From Alphaproteobacteria bacterium (GTDB lineage Bacteria > Pseudomonadota > Alphaproteobacteria > CAJXXZ01 > 1604HC): 64,000 nt of DNA. The DNA is taken from the NCBI GenBank assembly GCA_023898705.1, contig CP060235.1, positions 186,001 through 250,000 of the forward strand, in the 5' to 3' direction. Positions 55,314 to 64,000 of the stretch are shown here, piece after piece. The notes under the pieces were generated by a model. It saw only the letters and a list, made by a program, of their open reading frames with translations, did not search any database and was not told the DNA's origin. Position numbers and translations under genes: made by a program. Positions within the stretch are counted from its first letter, which is position 1, and each line of letters opens with the position of its first letter.

Positions 55314-55379
55314 GGCCAATTTTAGTTCAATTTTAAATAAATGAAGTGAATCTCGGGAGTGTAGACAAATGTCGTAAAC

Positions 55380-55450
55380 CTGGGGTACTAGGATTCGAAC
55401 CTAGGATCACGAGACCAAAACCCGTTGCCTTACCACTTGGCTATACCCCA
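55380..55450 (-). tRNA. tRNA-Gln (UUG anticodon)
   Basis: The minus-strand 71-nt cloverleaf has acceptor TGGGGTA/TACCCCA with a T1-A72 pair and discriminator G, as typical for tRNA-Gln. The anticodon loop TTTTGGT gives TTG, and the T-arm is CTAGGTTCGAATCCTAG. CCA is not encoded. A near-consensus promoter lies just upstream and a hairpin downstream, so it is probably a single-gene transcript. The 55252-55601 space holds only these elements. Confidence 0.96.
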
Positions 55451-55458
55451 ACAGTAGA

Positions 55459-55487
55459 ATCATACAAATTTGAATTTGAAAAAGCAA
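55459..55487 (-). promoter_or_regulatory. Promoter of tRNA-Gln
   Basis: On the minus strand TTGCTT and TATGAT are separated by exactly 17 nt, close to the sigma-70 consensus. The -10 ends 8 nt before the mature tRNA 5' end, which implies a very short leader. Confidence 0.6.
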
Positions 55488-55601
55488 TATCTTAGTTTAC
55501 GTTAGAGAATTTTGCTCATCAAAATGTTGATTAGTTATTAAAAAAAGTAATTAACTTTCTCAAGAAGGAGTTTAGGGTTCTGATAGTAGCAAATAAGCTT
55601 G

Positions 55602-56324
55602 TTACAAATTTAAGTTTACCAGTACTGGTACATGATCACTTGGCTTCTCCATTTTTCTGTATTCTCCGAGTGTTATTGTATCTCCAGTGACATTTCTTCC
55701 TAGTAAATAGTCAATGCGTAAGCCTTCTCTAGGACTTCTATAATCCCACCAGGTAAAGTCATTCTTCCCTGATTGTTTCTGATTTAGATCAACAAAATTG
55801 CTTTTAAGAATATGATACATGTTCTTTCTGACCTCATCACTACATAGGACACTATTCTTCCATTTATGAGGCGTATTAATATCAGCATCAGTGAGTGCTA
55901 CGTTAAAATCGCCACCAAGTACGCACTTTGCATCTCTATCGTCCCATCTCTTAGCTATCATATTCAGGAAAGTATTTTTGTATTGATAAGCTTCAATTGA
56001 CTTATTGCCACATGGTACATAGACAGATGCCACATAGATACCATTAGAAAAACCTTCAATATATCTGGCCTCATTAACCTCATCTGTATATTGGAACATG
56101 GCCTCTATTTCATATTTAGATAGTATGGCCACACCATTGTAAGCTTTTTGCCCATAAACTTTTACATTATAATTATGTCCGTCGACAAAATCGTATGGAA
56201 AATCATTGTTAGTACATTTTATTTCCTGCAACAAAACAATATCAGGATTGTGTTTTCTGATTAAATCGTCCAACAAGTGTAACCTAACGCGAATCGAATT
56301 TACATTCCACGTAACAATTTTCAT
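55602..56324 (-). CDS. xth: Exodeoxyribonuclease III-type AP endonuclease
   Basis: This base-excision-repair AP endonuclease/3'-5' exonuclease partners with Nth. I chose ATG 56324, where MKIVTWNVNSIRVR begins the endonuclease/exonuclease/phosphatase fold; the longer reading to 56405 adds unrelated residues. The 240-residue product has LLQEIKCTN, GVAILSKY, YVPCG, LGGDFNVA, FTWWDYR, LRIDYLLG and the terminal PSDHVPV, the full catalytic set. It is divergent from rseP. Confidence 0.93.
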   Translation of the reverse strand: MKIVTWNVNSIRVRLHLLDDLIRKHNPDIVLLQEIKCTNNDFPYDFVDGHNYNVKVYGQKAYNGVAILSKYEIEAMFQYTDEVNEARYIEGFSNGIYVASVYVPCGNKSIEAYQYKNTFLNMIAKRWDDRDAKCVLGGDFNVALTDADINTPHKWKNSVLCSDEVRKNMYHILKSNFVDLNQKQSGKNDFTWWDYRSPREGLRIDYLLGRNVTGDTITLGEYRKMEKPSDHVPVLVNLNL

Positions 56325-56464
56325 AATATGTATGCTAACAAATTTTGTTAAAAAAGAGTACAACCTTTGCTGGTATATTGATTTGTCTAATAAATGGTGA
56401 GGCATATTTTGATGTCTTGCTTCTTAACTCTTTTTTAAATAATCATTATAAGTTAAAATTAAAC

Positions 56465-57556
56465 GTGTATTTTGGATTGTTAAACTTTGTATTTGCTGTG
56501 TTAATTATTAGCGTAATTGTTGTATTTCATGAGTTAGGACATTATTTTGTTGCAAGAATGAACAATGCGGAAATTTCAGATTTTGCAATAGGTTTTGGGC
56601 CTGAGGTCATTTCTTTTGTTGACTCTAGAAAGACAAAATGGAGTTTTAGACTAATTCCTTTTGGTGGGTATGTATGTTGTAACGAAGAGTCAATGAGCTT
56701 TTTGGGCAAACTTTTTTTGTATCTAGGTGGTCCAATAGGTAATCTGTTTTTTGCTATGTTGATATCATTGTCAACTTTTATGTATTTTGGGGATGTAAAG
56801 CCAATTGAATATTATGAGATTTCCAGTAATCCATCCTATGTACAGAATGATTTGAATAATGGAGTTCGAGTAGTTGATATAATACAAAAACCAGGGTCAG
56901 ATGGGCTGTTTGTAAAGTTGAGTGACGGAAATGAGATTTCTGGTGTTGACCTCTTACTGACACGCTTTAGAGAACGTGCTAGTTGTACGAGGTATGCTGT
57001 TCTTAGGCTTACTAAAAACTCTGACACTACATCTTCAAGTGATATAATTTTACATTTGAGTAATGGATCTAAAAGTTTTATGGATTCAGAGAGGATGCTT
57101 CTTAAGAAAGTAGTGGTTTTTGAAAAATATAGAAAAATTGGACTTGTGCAAGCTGTATACAAATCTTTCACATCGGTAATAATCAAGTTTGTTAAAAATG
57201 CTTTAGGGCTATTTAGGGCTATTTTTGATAGATCTGCTAGGTTGAGTGGTCCCATTGATGTGCTAAAAAATACGAGGGAATTCTTATCTAATGATATGTT
57301 TTTGTTTTGCCAGTGGGTTATCGCTCTGTCTATAGGATTAGCAGTAATTAATTTGCTTCCTATTCTTCCTTTGGATGGTGGAAGAGTCTTGATCTTGGCA
57401 ATTGATCTTATAAGTAAGCGTTTAGCCAATATCGTTGCTAATGTTAGTATATATGTTGGATTTGTATTGATGGGGTTTGTGTTGTTTAAGGATGTTAAAC
57501 AAGTTGTATTTTTGCATTTTATGAGAATCTTTGAATTTTTTAGGAGTATACTATGA
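56465..57556 (+). CDS. rseP: RseP-type site-2 intramembrane metalloprotease
   Basis: RseP cleaves transmembrane segments of anti-sigma factors and remnant signal peptides. The zinc site HELGH (VVFHELGHYFVAR), FAIGFGPEV, RLIPFGGYVC and the third-ligand region LPILPLDGGRVL are present, with about four membrane spans. Only one degenerate PDZ-like region is recognisable between them. The start is uncertain: GTG 56465 puts the first membrane helix at the N-terminus as in homologues (363 residues), whereas TTG 56345 adds 40 residues that do not look conserved. It overlaps bamA by ATGA; rseP-bamA is a conserved pair. Confidence 0.9.
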   Translation: MYFGLLNFVFAVLIISVIVVFHELGHYFVARMNNAEISDFAIGFGPEVISFVDSRKTKWSFRLIPFGGYVCCNEESMSFLGKLFLYLGGPIGNLFFAMLISLSTFMYFGDVKPIEYYEISSNPSYVQNDLNNGVRVVDIIQKPGSDGLFVKLSDGNEISGVDLLLTRFRERASCTRYAVLRLTKNSDTTSSSDIILHLSNGSKSFMDSERMLLKKVVVFEKYRKIGLVQAVYKSFTSVIIKFVKNALGLFRAIFDRSARLSGPIDVLKNTREFLSNDMFLFCQWVIALSIGLAVINLLPILPLDGGRVLILAIDLISKRLANIVANVSIYVGFVLMGFVLFKDVKQVVFLHFMRIFEFFRSIL

Positions 57557-60075
57557 TGTTATTGCGCCTCTTGATTTTATCTTTAACTCTTGGCTCAGCT
57601 GCAATTTTAGCTGATATGAAAGGTGTCACACATCCTCATCTAACGGCTGAACAATCTTATATTGTTTATGGAAATAAAAGAGTTTCTACGGAACAGATTT
57701 TGTCTTTTTTATCTATTTTAACTGACCCAAATGAAGATACCATTGCCACTACTTTATCCGATACCGGTTATTTTTCTAATATTCAAGTCAATAAAGTTGG
57801 CGTAAAGTGGAATATATACGTAAAGGAATTTCCAATCCTAAAAGAAGTGAAATATGAAGTAAAAAATTCTACTGCTATGGATTGGGAAGCTTCTACTGGT
57901 CTAAAAAAGAGAGACTTTATTTCTCCACAAACTATTAAATTTACAGAAGAATTATTGAAAAGTATGTATAGTACGTTAGAGGATACTCCTTATGTTGATG
58001 TGACTTCATATTCCTATGAACAAAATGGACTTATTTCTTTAAAATTTGTGATTAAGGTTACCCAGCCAAATCCTATACAAGATGTTATTTTCATAGGTAA
58101 TAATCGAATCAAACATGGTGATCTTTATGGTCAAATGGTACGAAAGTATAAACCAGTTTTGTTCGTTTTTACTTCTAAATCGATTGATATCCATTCTTTA
58201 GATCAAAGTAAAATGAATTTAGAAAAGTATGCGCAAAGCTTAGGGTATTTAGACTTTAAGGTTTCTTCCATGGTAGTTGAAAATAGAAATAACAAGCAAG
58301 TTGTGGTTGTTAATGTTAATGAGGGAATTAGATACAGAGTAGGAAAAATTGCATTACATATCCCTGTGAAATATGATCCAAGTCTTGTTCTCAAATCCGG
58401 GGAGTTTTTTTCTCAAAATAAACTTGATGTTTTAAATGTTGCTATAGAAGATTTATTGTATGCTAAAAACTACTGGAATAAAAAACAGTATTACGAAATA
58501 AAAAAGAGAGATAATGTAGTAGATATCGAATTTTTTACCAAAGATGAAAAGCCATCCGTACTTAAAGAAATTTATGTTTTAGGTAATAAAAGAACTTATT
58601 TATCTGTTATTTTGAAGCGTATGGTGCTTGCTCCTGGTGATGTGATTACAGATAAGGCGTTGATGCAAAGCAAGAGAAATATGATTCAATCAGGATTTGC
58701 GGGTGATTTAAATATTATTAGGGAAAAACATGGAAATCATGAAAATTTGACTATTTCTTTTAAAGAAAGTGATACTGGATCTATCATGTTGAGAGCTGGT
58801 GCAAGCCTTGGAAGTAAATTAGAGTACAATATACAACTTGGCTACAAGGATGATAACATCATGGGCTTGGGTAAGCAATTTGAGACAGATCTGTTTTTCT
58901 CTAGAGAGAGGAGATCTCTAAGCGTATTTATTAAGGAGTTTTTCATTAATGGAAAGCCAATCCATTATGGATATGGAGGAAGTTTTAATATTCTTCCACC
59001 ATCGGCTGATTCATCTTTGGTCAGAAGTAATTGGTTTAGTTTTGGTAATTATGCTGATAAAAGTGTTAAGTCTTATGCTGATGGTTTAGATATGGTGACA
59101 AAATCCGGCATATTAGGTGTGACTTCTAACTCAACAACTGATAAATATGATGTTAAACTTATTCCTTCCAGTGATACTGGAGTTAGTTCCATTAATGAAT
59201 ATTGGTCTGAAAATGAAGAAGTAGTATTGATTAAAACTAAAGGTTTTGATTTAAGAGGTATGTCTGTCTTTAACTTTAAAAATCAAAGTGTAAATTTAAC
59301 TTTAAATCCATCTCTTTCTTTTATAGAACTAGATGATAATTCCCAGTTTAGTGAAAAGCAAAAGGGTTTTTATAAGCGGGGTGTTGGAAGAACAAGATTT
59401 TTTGATAAATCTGTTAAGAAATTTGATAGATTTAAGGGTGGTTTGAACACTACCTTGGGGTATTCCTGTAATTTCTCTGGTGTCGACAGAAGTTCTAATT
59501 TAGCTTTAGGTGCTGATGCCACTTTGGGGTTGGGGACATCTAATTACTTAAAATTTGTGGTACGCGCAGATTTGACTAAACATACAGGAGACTCATATTT
59601 GTTATCCTGTAATGTAAGTTACGGCAATGTTTTTGCGATACATAATTACAGTTGGTTTGACAATTTTAAGCCAGGATTTATCAGAGGCTTTAGAGAACAA
59701 GGGCCTAGGGATACAATTAGGTTTAATGTATTAGGTGGTAAGAGATTTGTAAAAGTTGGTGCAGAATTTACAGCTCCATTTATATTACCTAAAACATTTA
59801 TGTCTAAGTGGTTTGTATTTCTAGACTGTGGAGCACTGTGGGATTCCGGTTTGTCTGAAGAAAAAATACCTCAAGCATTAGCTGATAATAGAAAATGGGA
59901 CAGAAGTACTGCTGATATAGTACATAATAAATTTTCCCCTGTAATATCGTGTGGTCTAGGTATTAAGTTTAGATTGGGGATAGTTAACTTAGGGGTGAGC
60001 GTGCAGTATCCATTGTTCGGTTCTAACTCTCCTTTGAATTCTTTTGAAACATTGAATATCGGATTTGTAAATTAA
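57553..60075 (+). CDS. bamA: BamA, outer-membrane protein assembly factor
   Basis: BamA is the central beta-barrel insertase. The 840-residue protein has a signal peptide (LLILSLTLGSAAILA), then POTRA domains (repeats such as YGNKRVSTEQILSFL, VIFIGNNRIKHGDL, IYVLGNKRTYLSVILKRM) and a 16-strand-type barrel. The conserved lid-loop motif appears as GFIRGFREQGPRDT. The C-terminal strand ends NIGFVN rather than in the usual final Phe/Trp. The lipoprotein partners BamB and BamE are at 32335-33504 and 24255-24659; no BamD is in the window. A 118-nt space separates it from tssL. Confidence 0.95.
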   Translation: MMLLRLLILSLTLGSAAILADMKGVTHPHLTAEQSYIVYGNKRVSTEQILSFLSILTDPNEDTIATTLSDTGYFSNIQVNKVGVKWNIYVKEFPILKEVKYEVKNSTAMDWEASTGLKKRDFISPQTIKFTEELLKSMYSTLEDTPYVDVTSYSYEQNGLISLKFVIKVTQPNPIQDVIFIGNNRIKHGDLYGQMVRKYKPVLFVFTSKSIDIHSLDQSKMNLEKYAQSLGYLDFKVSSMVVENRNNKQVVVVNVNEGIRYRVGKIALHIPVKYDPSLVLKSGEFFSQNKLDVLNVAIEDLLYAKNYWNKKQYYEIKKRDNVVDIEFFTKDEKPSVLKEIYVLGNKRTYLSVILKRMVLAPGDVITDKALMQSKRNMIQSGFAGDLNIIREKHGNHENLTISFKESDTGSIMLRAGASLGSKLEYNIQLGYKDDNIMGLGKQFETDLFFSRERRSLSVFIKEFFINGKPIHYGYGGSFNILPPSADSSLVRSNWFSFGNYADKSVKSYADGLDMVTKSGILGVTSNSTTDKYDVKLIPSSDTGVSSINEYWSENEEVVLIKTKGFDLRGMSVFNFKNQSVNLTLNPSLSFIELDDNSQFSEKQKGFYKRGVGRTRFFDKSVKKFDRFKGGLNTTLGYSCNFSGVDRSSNLALGADATLGLGTSNYLKFVVRADLTKHTGDSYLLSCNVSYGNVFAIHNYSWFDNFKPGFIRGFREQGPRDTIRFNVLGGKRFVKVGAEFTAPFILPKTFMSKWFVFLDCGALWDSGLSEEKIPQALADNRKWDRSTADIVHNKFSPVISCGLGIKFRLGIVNLGVSVQYPLFGSNSPLNSFETLNIGFVN

Positions 60076-60193
60076 AATCCAGCGATTTGTTAGAGGGTTA
60101 TAATCTATATTGAGGAACAGCTTTGAGAGGTATTTCCCTAATTTATATAAATAAATTTGTTAGAAATTAAAATAAAATTTACTTTTCACATTT

Positions 60194-60940
60194 ATGTTTT
60201 GGTGTGTGATGAGTATGAATGATAATTCGTTTTTAATTAATGTATTTTATGAATTTATATATGAAGCTCTAAAATTTAAAGAAATGATTTTATTCAATAA
60301 AACTTTGTTGAATGCTAGAGAAATCCAAGATGTTTTAACAAAGATGATATTCTATAAAAAAGAACTTGCCTTGCAAGAAGGTAGTTTAATTGAAGCAGCA
60401 TACTTAGAACTCTCCTATATTATGACTGTTTTAGCAGATGAGCTATTTATAAATTTGGACTGGGAACATCATGATGAATGGAAAAGTTATAATATGGAAA
60501 CGAAGATTTTTAATACTCATATAGGTGGTGTGAAATTATTTAATAATATAGATAGATTTTTAATATCAAATAGTTCATACAGGATCTGTATAGGATCAGC
60601 GTATTTACTGTGTCTTGGGTTAGGATTTAGAGGGCAATACAGGGGAGTTGATGATCATGGCAAGATTGCAGAATATAAAGTGAAGCTTTTTGAAATGATT
60701 TATCATAAACGTCCTAGTTTGGAGTACGGTAATTTTGATTTGTTTCCTGAAGTGCTAAATCATACAATTACGCGAGTAGAATCCAAAAGATTAAGTAGTT
60801 ACAAAATCTGGGGCATTATACTGGGGTTTGTGTCGATTACATACGTTTGTATGAGTTATTTTATTTGGCATGAAGGTGTCAAACCAATTACCCACATAGT
60901 ACATATGATTGAAAGAGAAATACAAAATGCTACAAAATGA
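60194..60940 (+). CDS. tssL: TssL (DotU/IcmH-type), type VI secretion membrane-complex protein
   Basis: TssL is an inner-membrane subunit of the T6SS membrane complex, with a cytoplasmic domain and a C-terminal anchor. The 248-residue product shows the DotU pattern: YIMTVLADELFINLDW, an NTHIGGVKLFNNIDRF segment, LLCLGLGFRGQYR, and one membrane span near 203-222 (GIILGFVSITYVCMSYFIW). ATG 60194, 60209 and 60215 are all possible starts. It lacks a peptidoglycan-binding OmpA domain. tssM begins inside its last 14 nt. Confidence 0.9.
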   Translation: MFWCVMSMNDNSFLINVFYEFIYEALKFKEMILFNKTLLNAREIQDVLTKMIFYKKELALQEGSLIEAAYLELSYIMTVLADELFINLDWEHHDEWKSYNMETKIFNTHIGGVKLFNNIDRFLISNSSYRICIGSAYLLCLGLGFRGQYRGVDDHGKIAEYKVKLFEMIYHKRPSLEYGNFDLFPEVLNHTITRVESKRLSSYKIWGIILGFVSITYVCMSYFIWHEGVKPITHIVHMIEREIQNATK

Positions 60941-63900
60941 TTTGTTTTTGACATTCTTAATTGGAATAGTCTCAGCTGCTGCTTTTTTACTACTAAGTAA
61001 AGTATATGGATTGTTACCACACATAGTAGAATTTATAAAGAAGATAATTTTGTTTTTATCTAATAAAGTAACATTTTTATTTGGCAATTTAAATAAAGTT
61101 ATGAATAAAGATTTAAATAAATCGTTTGAAGAAAATATGCATTTTTTATATTCTCATTTTCAAACGGACGATTTTAAATATAAATTGCCTTTTATACTAT
61201 TTTTGGGTATAGAAAAATCTGGTAAGACAGAATTAATCAACAGTTTAAAACTAGATACTTTAGTCAGTGATAAAGATGATAAAAATAAATTGTGTAGCTG
61301 GTACTTTTTTACTGAAGCAGTTTTGTTAGAAGTGAATAGTGCAATATTTTCTGACAAAACCATGGATTTATCTGGTACTAATTATGAGTGGTATAAATTG
61401 CTTGATTTATTTAGTTACCACAGACCTGAACGACCAATAGATTCAATAGTTTTAACAATATCTATTGCACAATTATACGAGGAAAATGAAAATTTAAGTG
61501 AAATAGCAGAACATTACTACGTTAAATTAGTACAAATACAAAAGAGGTTTGGCGTTAATGTTCCAATTTATGTAGCGTTTACTTACAGTGATTATATACC
61601 TGGTTTTGCAGATTTTACTAAAGTTTTATCTTTTGAGGTTCAATCGAAAATTTTTGGTTGGTCAAATCCTCATATGTCATCAACCATTGATAGTGATTCG
61701 ATTATTAATGATGCATTTGAGGGTATAGTTAATAGAATTTGGGCTATACAACATGAAATTATGGTGAACGAAGATTTATCTGAAGCTGGAGTTTTTTCTT
61801 TCCCAATTGAGTTTAATAAATTAAAACGCAAGATAGTAGATCTACTATTTTATATTTTTAGATATAGTGAAATTAATGATAATTTTGTGTTCAGAGGATT
61901 TTATTTCACAGGTTCTGCTACAAATAATTTATACAGCAACTACGAGTTTAAGGAAATTTTGCGTAGTGTTGAGTTTGGTCAACTGACAAAACATGCACAA
62001 ATTTCTGAAAGTAATTTAATTTGCTTCTTTAATGACTTATTTGTAAAAAAGATTTTAAAGGAAAAAGGCCTTACCATACCATTATCATCAAATATATTTA
62101 ATAATTCCAGGAAAGTTCGTTTGATACAATATTTGGTTCTCGTGGTCATGTGCGGTGGCGTAATTAATTTGGGTTATCACTACTTAACTATTAAGAATGT
62201 CTCTTCATCGATGACAGCTGAATTATCTAAAATTAGGGTAGCTGTCTACAACGCAAAGCTTTTGTATGATGGCGTATATGATGAATTGGACCATAAAATA
62301 TTTGAAACACAAGCCTTAGCATTGATAAACGCAATCAAGAATATAAAACCTAATTCTCAACTACTTTATTACTCTCTTCCTCCTTCTTGGTTTTCTGGAG
62401 CGCGTTACGATGTGAAATTATTATTGGCTCATGCGTATGATTTCGTTATATTTAAGTTTATAAAAAATAAGATCAAATCTGATGTTGATGTGTTGTTAAC
62501 TTCAAATGTAGGTGAATGCAGAACAGATAATTTTGTCAGTGTTGTTAATTCTCAAAAATTTTGTCAATTAAGGCATTACATAGAAGAAATTACTAAGTTA
62601 GAACAGGTACAATTGCAATTGAATAGAGTCTCGTACCTATATAATATTTATGATTTGAATTTGATTACAGAAAAATTATTTAATATGTCAATTACTGATT
62701 TGTTGTTGCAGAATAAACATGTATTCCAAGATATTATGAAATTATCTGATGTTCATGTTCAAAGCTTAGATATACATAAGACGCAAGTGATTCGAAAAGT
62801 TGAAGATTTATTTGCCCAATTTGTGAATCACGCTCTTGTGTATGACAATATCATTCCATACATATCATATATAGAGAAAGCCTTACTATTATTAGAAAAA
62901 GGAGAATATCAAAATGTGGAAGTGTTATCAGGATACATAAATCAATTAGCTACTTTTGTGCATAGTAATGAAATTAATTGGTTTTTTAATGATCCACATT
63001 CTTTAGGTGAAAAATTGAATGAACTGTTGTATAGAGTGCAAGACAGCTATATTTTGGGAACAAATATGGCTAGATATATGAAACAGGAAATTGAGAAGAA
63101 AGTTCATTATTTAAGACAAAAATTGATTACTCATAGTTTGCCTATTTTGGGAGTGATATTTGCCAAGACAGGCTCAGGATCAATCATTTTTTCGTCTTCA
63201 TTTAATGAGTTTCAGGGGATAATTAACTTCTTATACAGTAAGGATTTTATGAAAGATCTAGGATACAGCGAATCGGATAAATTAAGCTCCGAATTGTTAA
63301 AGTGGGATGTTACAAAATTGGCTAATGCGATGAATATTATAAAGTCATTTAATCAATTTAATGATGATATGGTACTGTATAAAGATCAAAAAACAAAGAA
63401 GATGCTTACTAATATAGCCTCAATTAGTGTGGTAAAACAGGTTACATCACTGGTGATCGATAGCCAGACTGATTTAACAGATTTAGTCTCAGAAGAGCAA
63501 GTCTTATTGGATGTATCAACCAATTTTTATAATGCAACATTAAATTTAATAAATATTTTGAACTTTTTGAAAGTTGCTAATTATAATTTTTTCACAGAAT
63601 TAAAGGATGTAATATTAAAGCAAATTATGTCCTATTTATCCAAATTGGACCTTATTTTGAACGAAAGACAATTATACGATATTGCTCATTCAGCTTTTTT
63701 TATTGGTAAAAGTAACAATATAGATAAGGAAGGGCTTAAAATTTACATCAACAGGCAAAGAGAGCAAATATTTTATTTGGTTGGCATTGCTAAGCCTTTT
63801 ATTGAGTTTTTGAATAAAATTGAACATATGGATAAAAGTATGACCAACAAAACTTATATTAAGTGGAAAAAGATAGTGTCTAACACTAAAAAATATGAAG

Positions 63901-64000
63901 AAGGAAAAGAGAATAGTTTGCAATTGTTGGAAAAACTTATAGAAGATTTAACAGTTGCTAAAAATGTAGAGTGCTTTAGTAAATCAAATGAGGTTGATGT
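60927..64000 (+). CDS. tssM: TssM (IcmF-type), type VI secretion membrane-complex protein (partial)
   Basis: TssM spans the inner membrane and periplasm and joins TssL to TssJ. The frame is open from ATG 60927 for 1024 codons to the window edge. It has an N-terminal hydrophobic hairpin (LFLTFLIGIVSAAAFLLLSK and a second span ~40-55) and a cytoplasmic NTPase domain with Walker A GIEKSGKTE near residue 93. A third membrane span lies near 395-415 (IQYLVLVVMCGGVINLGY), followed by a long helical periplasmic region. Overall it fits IcmF, though the periplasmic part is diverged. The T6SS cluster presumably continues to the right. Confidence 0.9.
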   Translation, partial: MLQNDLFLTFLIGIVSAAAFLLLSKVYGLLPHIVEFIKKIILFLSNKVTFLFGNLNKVMNKDLNKSFEENMHFLYSHFQTDDFKYKLPFILFLGIEKSGKTELINSLKLDTLVSDKDDKNKLCSWYFFTEAVLLEVNSAIFSDKTMDLSGTNYEWYKLLDLFSYHRPERPIDSIVLTISIAQLYEENENLSEIAEHYYVKLVQIQKRFGVNVPIYVAFTYSDYIPGFADFTKVLSFEVQSKIFGWSNPHMSSTIDSDSIINDAFEGIVNRIWAIQHEIMVNEDLSEAGVFSFPIEFNKLKRKIVDLLFYIFRYSEINDNFVFRGFYFTGSATNNLYSNYEFKEILRSVEFGQLTKHAQISESNLICFFNDLFVKKILKEKGLTIPLSSNIFNNSRKVRLIQYLVLVVMCGGVINLGYHYLTIKNVSSSMTAELSKIRVAVYNAKLLYDGVYDELDHKIFETQALALINAIKNIKPNSQLLYYSLPPSWFSGARYDVKLLLAHAYDFVIFKFIKNKIKSDVDVLLTSNVGECRTDNFVSVVNSQKFCQLRHYIEEITKLEQVQLQLNRVSYLYNIYDLNLITEKLFNMSITDLLLQNKHVFQDIMKLSDVHVQSLDIHKTQVIRKVEDLFAQFVNHALVYDNIIPYISYIEKALLLLEKGEYQNVEVLSGYINQLATFVHSNEINWFFNDPHSLGEKLNELLYRVQDSYILGTNMARYMKQEIEKKVHYLRQKLITHSLPILGVIFAKTGSGSIIFSSSFNEFQGIINFLYSKDFMKDLGYSESDKLSSELLKWDVTKLANAMNIIKSFNQFNDDMVLYKDQKTKKMLTNIASISVVKQVTSLVIDSQTDLTDLVSEEQVLLDVSTNFYNATLNLINILNFLKVANYNFFTELKDVILKQIMSYLSKLDLILNERQLYDIAHSAFFIGKSNNIDKEGLKIYINRQREQIFYLVGIAKPFIEFLNKIEHMDKSMTNKTYIKWKKIVSNTKKYEEGKENSLQLLEKLIEDLTVAKNVECFSKSNEVD

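Noticed and set aside
56345..56464. N-terminal extension of rseP from a TTG start
   Set aside because: The 40 extra residues do not resemble RseP homologues, and the first conserved helix begins right after GTG 56465.
57202..57221. Perfect 10-bp tandem duplication TTTAGGGCTA x2
   Set aside because: It is inside rseP, does not disrupt the frame and encodes ordinary membrane-helix residues. It is too short to be called a functional repeat.

Overview
The window is an A+T-rich stretch of bacterial chromosome, about two thirds A+T by eye, packed with short-spaced or overlapping housekeeping genes. The gene orders point to an alphaproteobacterium, most likely Rickettsiales or a similar host-associated lineage with a reduced genome: rpsT-dnaA, glmU-glmS, hflK-hflC, a PopZ-like gene before valS, bamB before der, lepB-rnc, secG-pyrG and rseP-bamA. 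Many proteins are shorter than their usual homologues and intergenic spaces are small. I see no insertion sequences, CRISPR arrays, integrases or rRNA genes. A type VI secretion system is unusual in this kind of genome, so placement below order level is only a guess.

Layout. 1-8851, minus strand: dapA (partial), a nitronate monooxygenase-like flavoprotein, hflC, hflK, glmS, glmU, dnaA, rpsT. 8989-15260: tRNA-Ser, a PlsC-like acyltransferase, a UvrD/PcrA helicase, a divergent FtsQ and a large leucine-rich-repeat protein. 15370-27738: a lipoprotein joining TPRs to a secretin-like domain, an UppP-like membrane protein, dapB, nth, mutS, tkt, a small unknown protein, rpmJ, bamE, valS and a PopZ-like protein. 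27806-31584: yidD and a GspL/GspF/GspE-like operon of type II secretion or type IV pilus type. 31618-31736: a strongly A+T-rich divergent intergenic region with a perfect DnaA box, which I propose as a candidate replication origin. 31773-34775: YfgM-like, BamB-like and Der. 34824-39887: a MORN-repeat protein, a secreted protein of unknown function and a very large VgrG. 40105-43607: rsmE, priA and a bitopic protein resembling PilO/PilP. 43796-51090: tRNA-Cys, lepB, rnc, a PLD-family nuclease, tsaC, dnaX, asd, tatD and cca. 51155-56324: pyrG, secG, rnd, dnaQ, tRNA-Gln and xth. 56465-64000: rseP, bamA, then tssL and tssM, the latter cut by the window edge.

How the genes fit together. Cell-envelope construction is well represented: asd, dapA and dapB (diaminopimelate), glmS and glmU (UDP-GlcNAc), UppP-like, FtsQ, bamA/bamB/bamE, lepB, secG and yidD. 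This implies a bacterium that still builds peptidoglycan and an outer membrane. Replication and repair are represented by dnaA, dnaX, dnaQ, priA, uvrD, mutS, nth and xth. Two envelope-spanning machines are present in pieces. One is a scattered type II secretion/type IV pilus-like system (secretin, E, F, L and O/P-like parts at three loci). The other is a type VI secretion system (vgrG at one locus, tssL-tssM at another, continuing off the right edge). The LRR protein and the genes beside vgrG are the best candidates for host- or competitor-directed factors.
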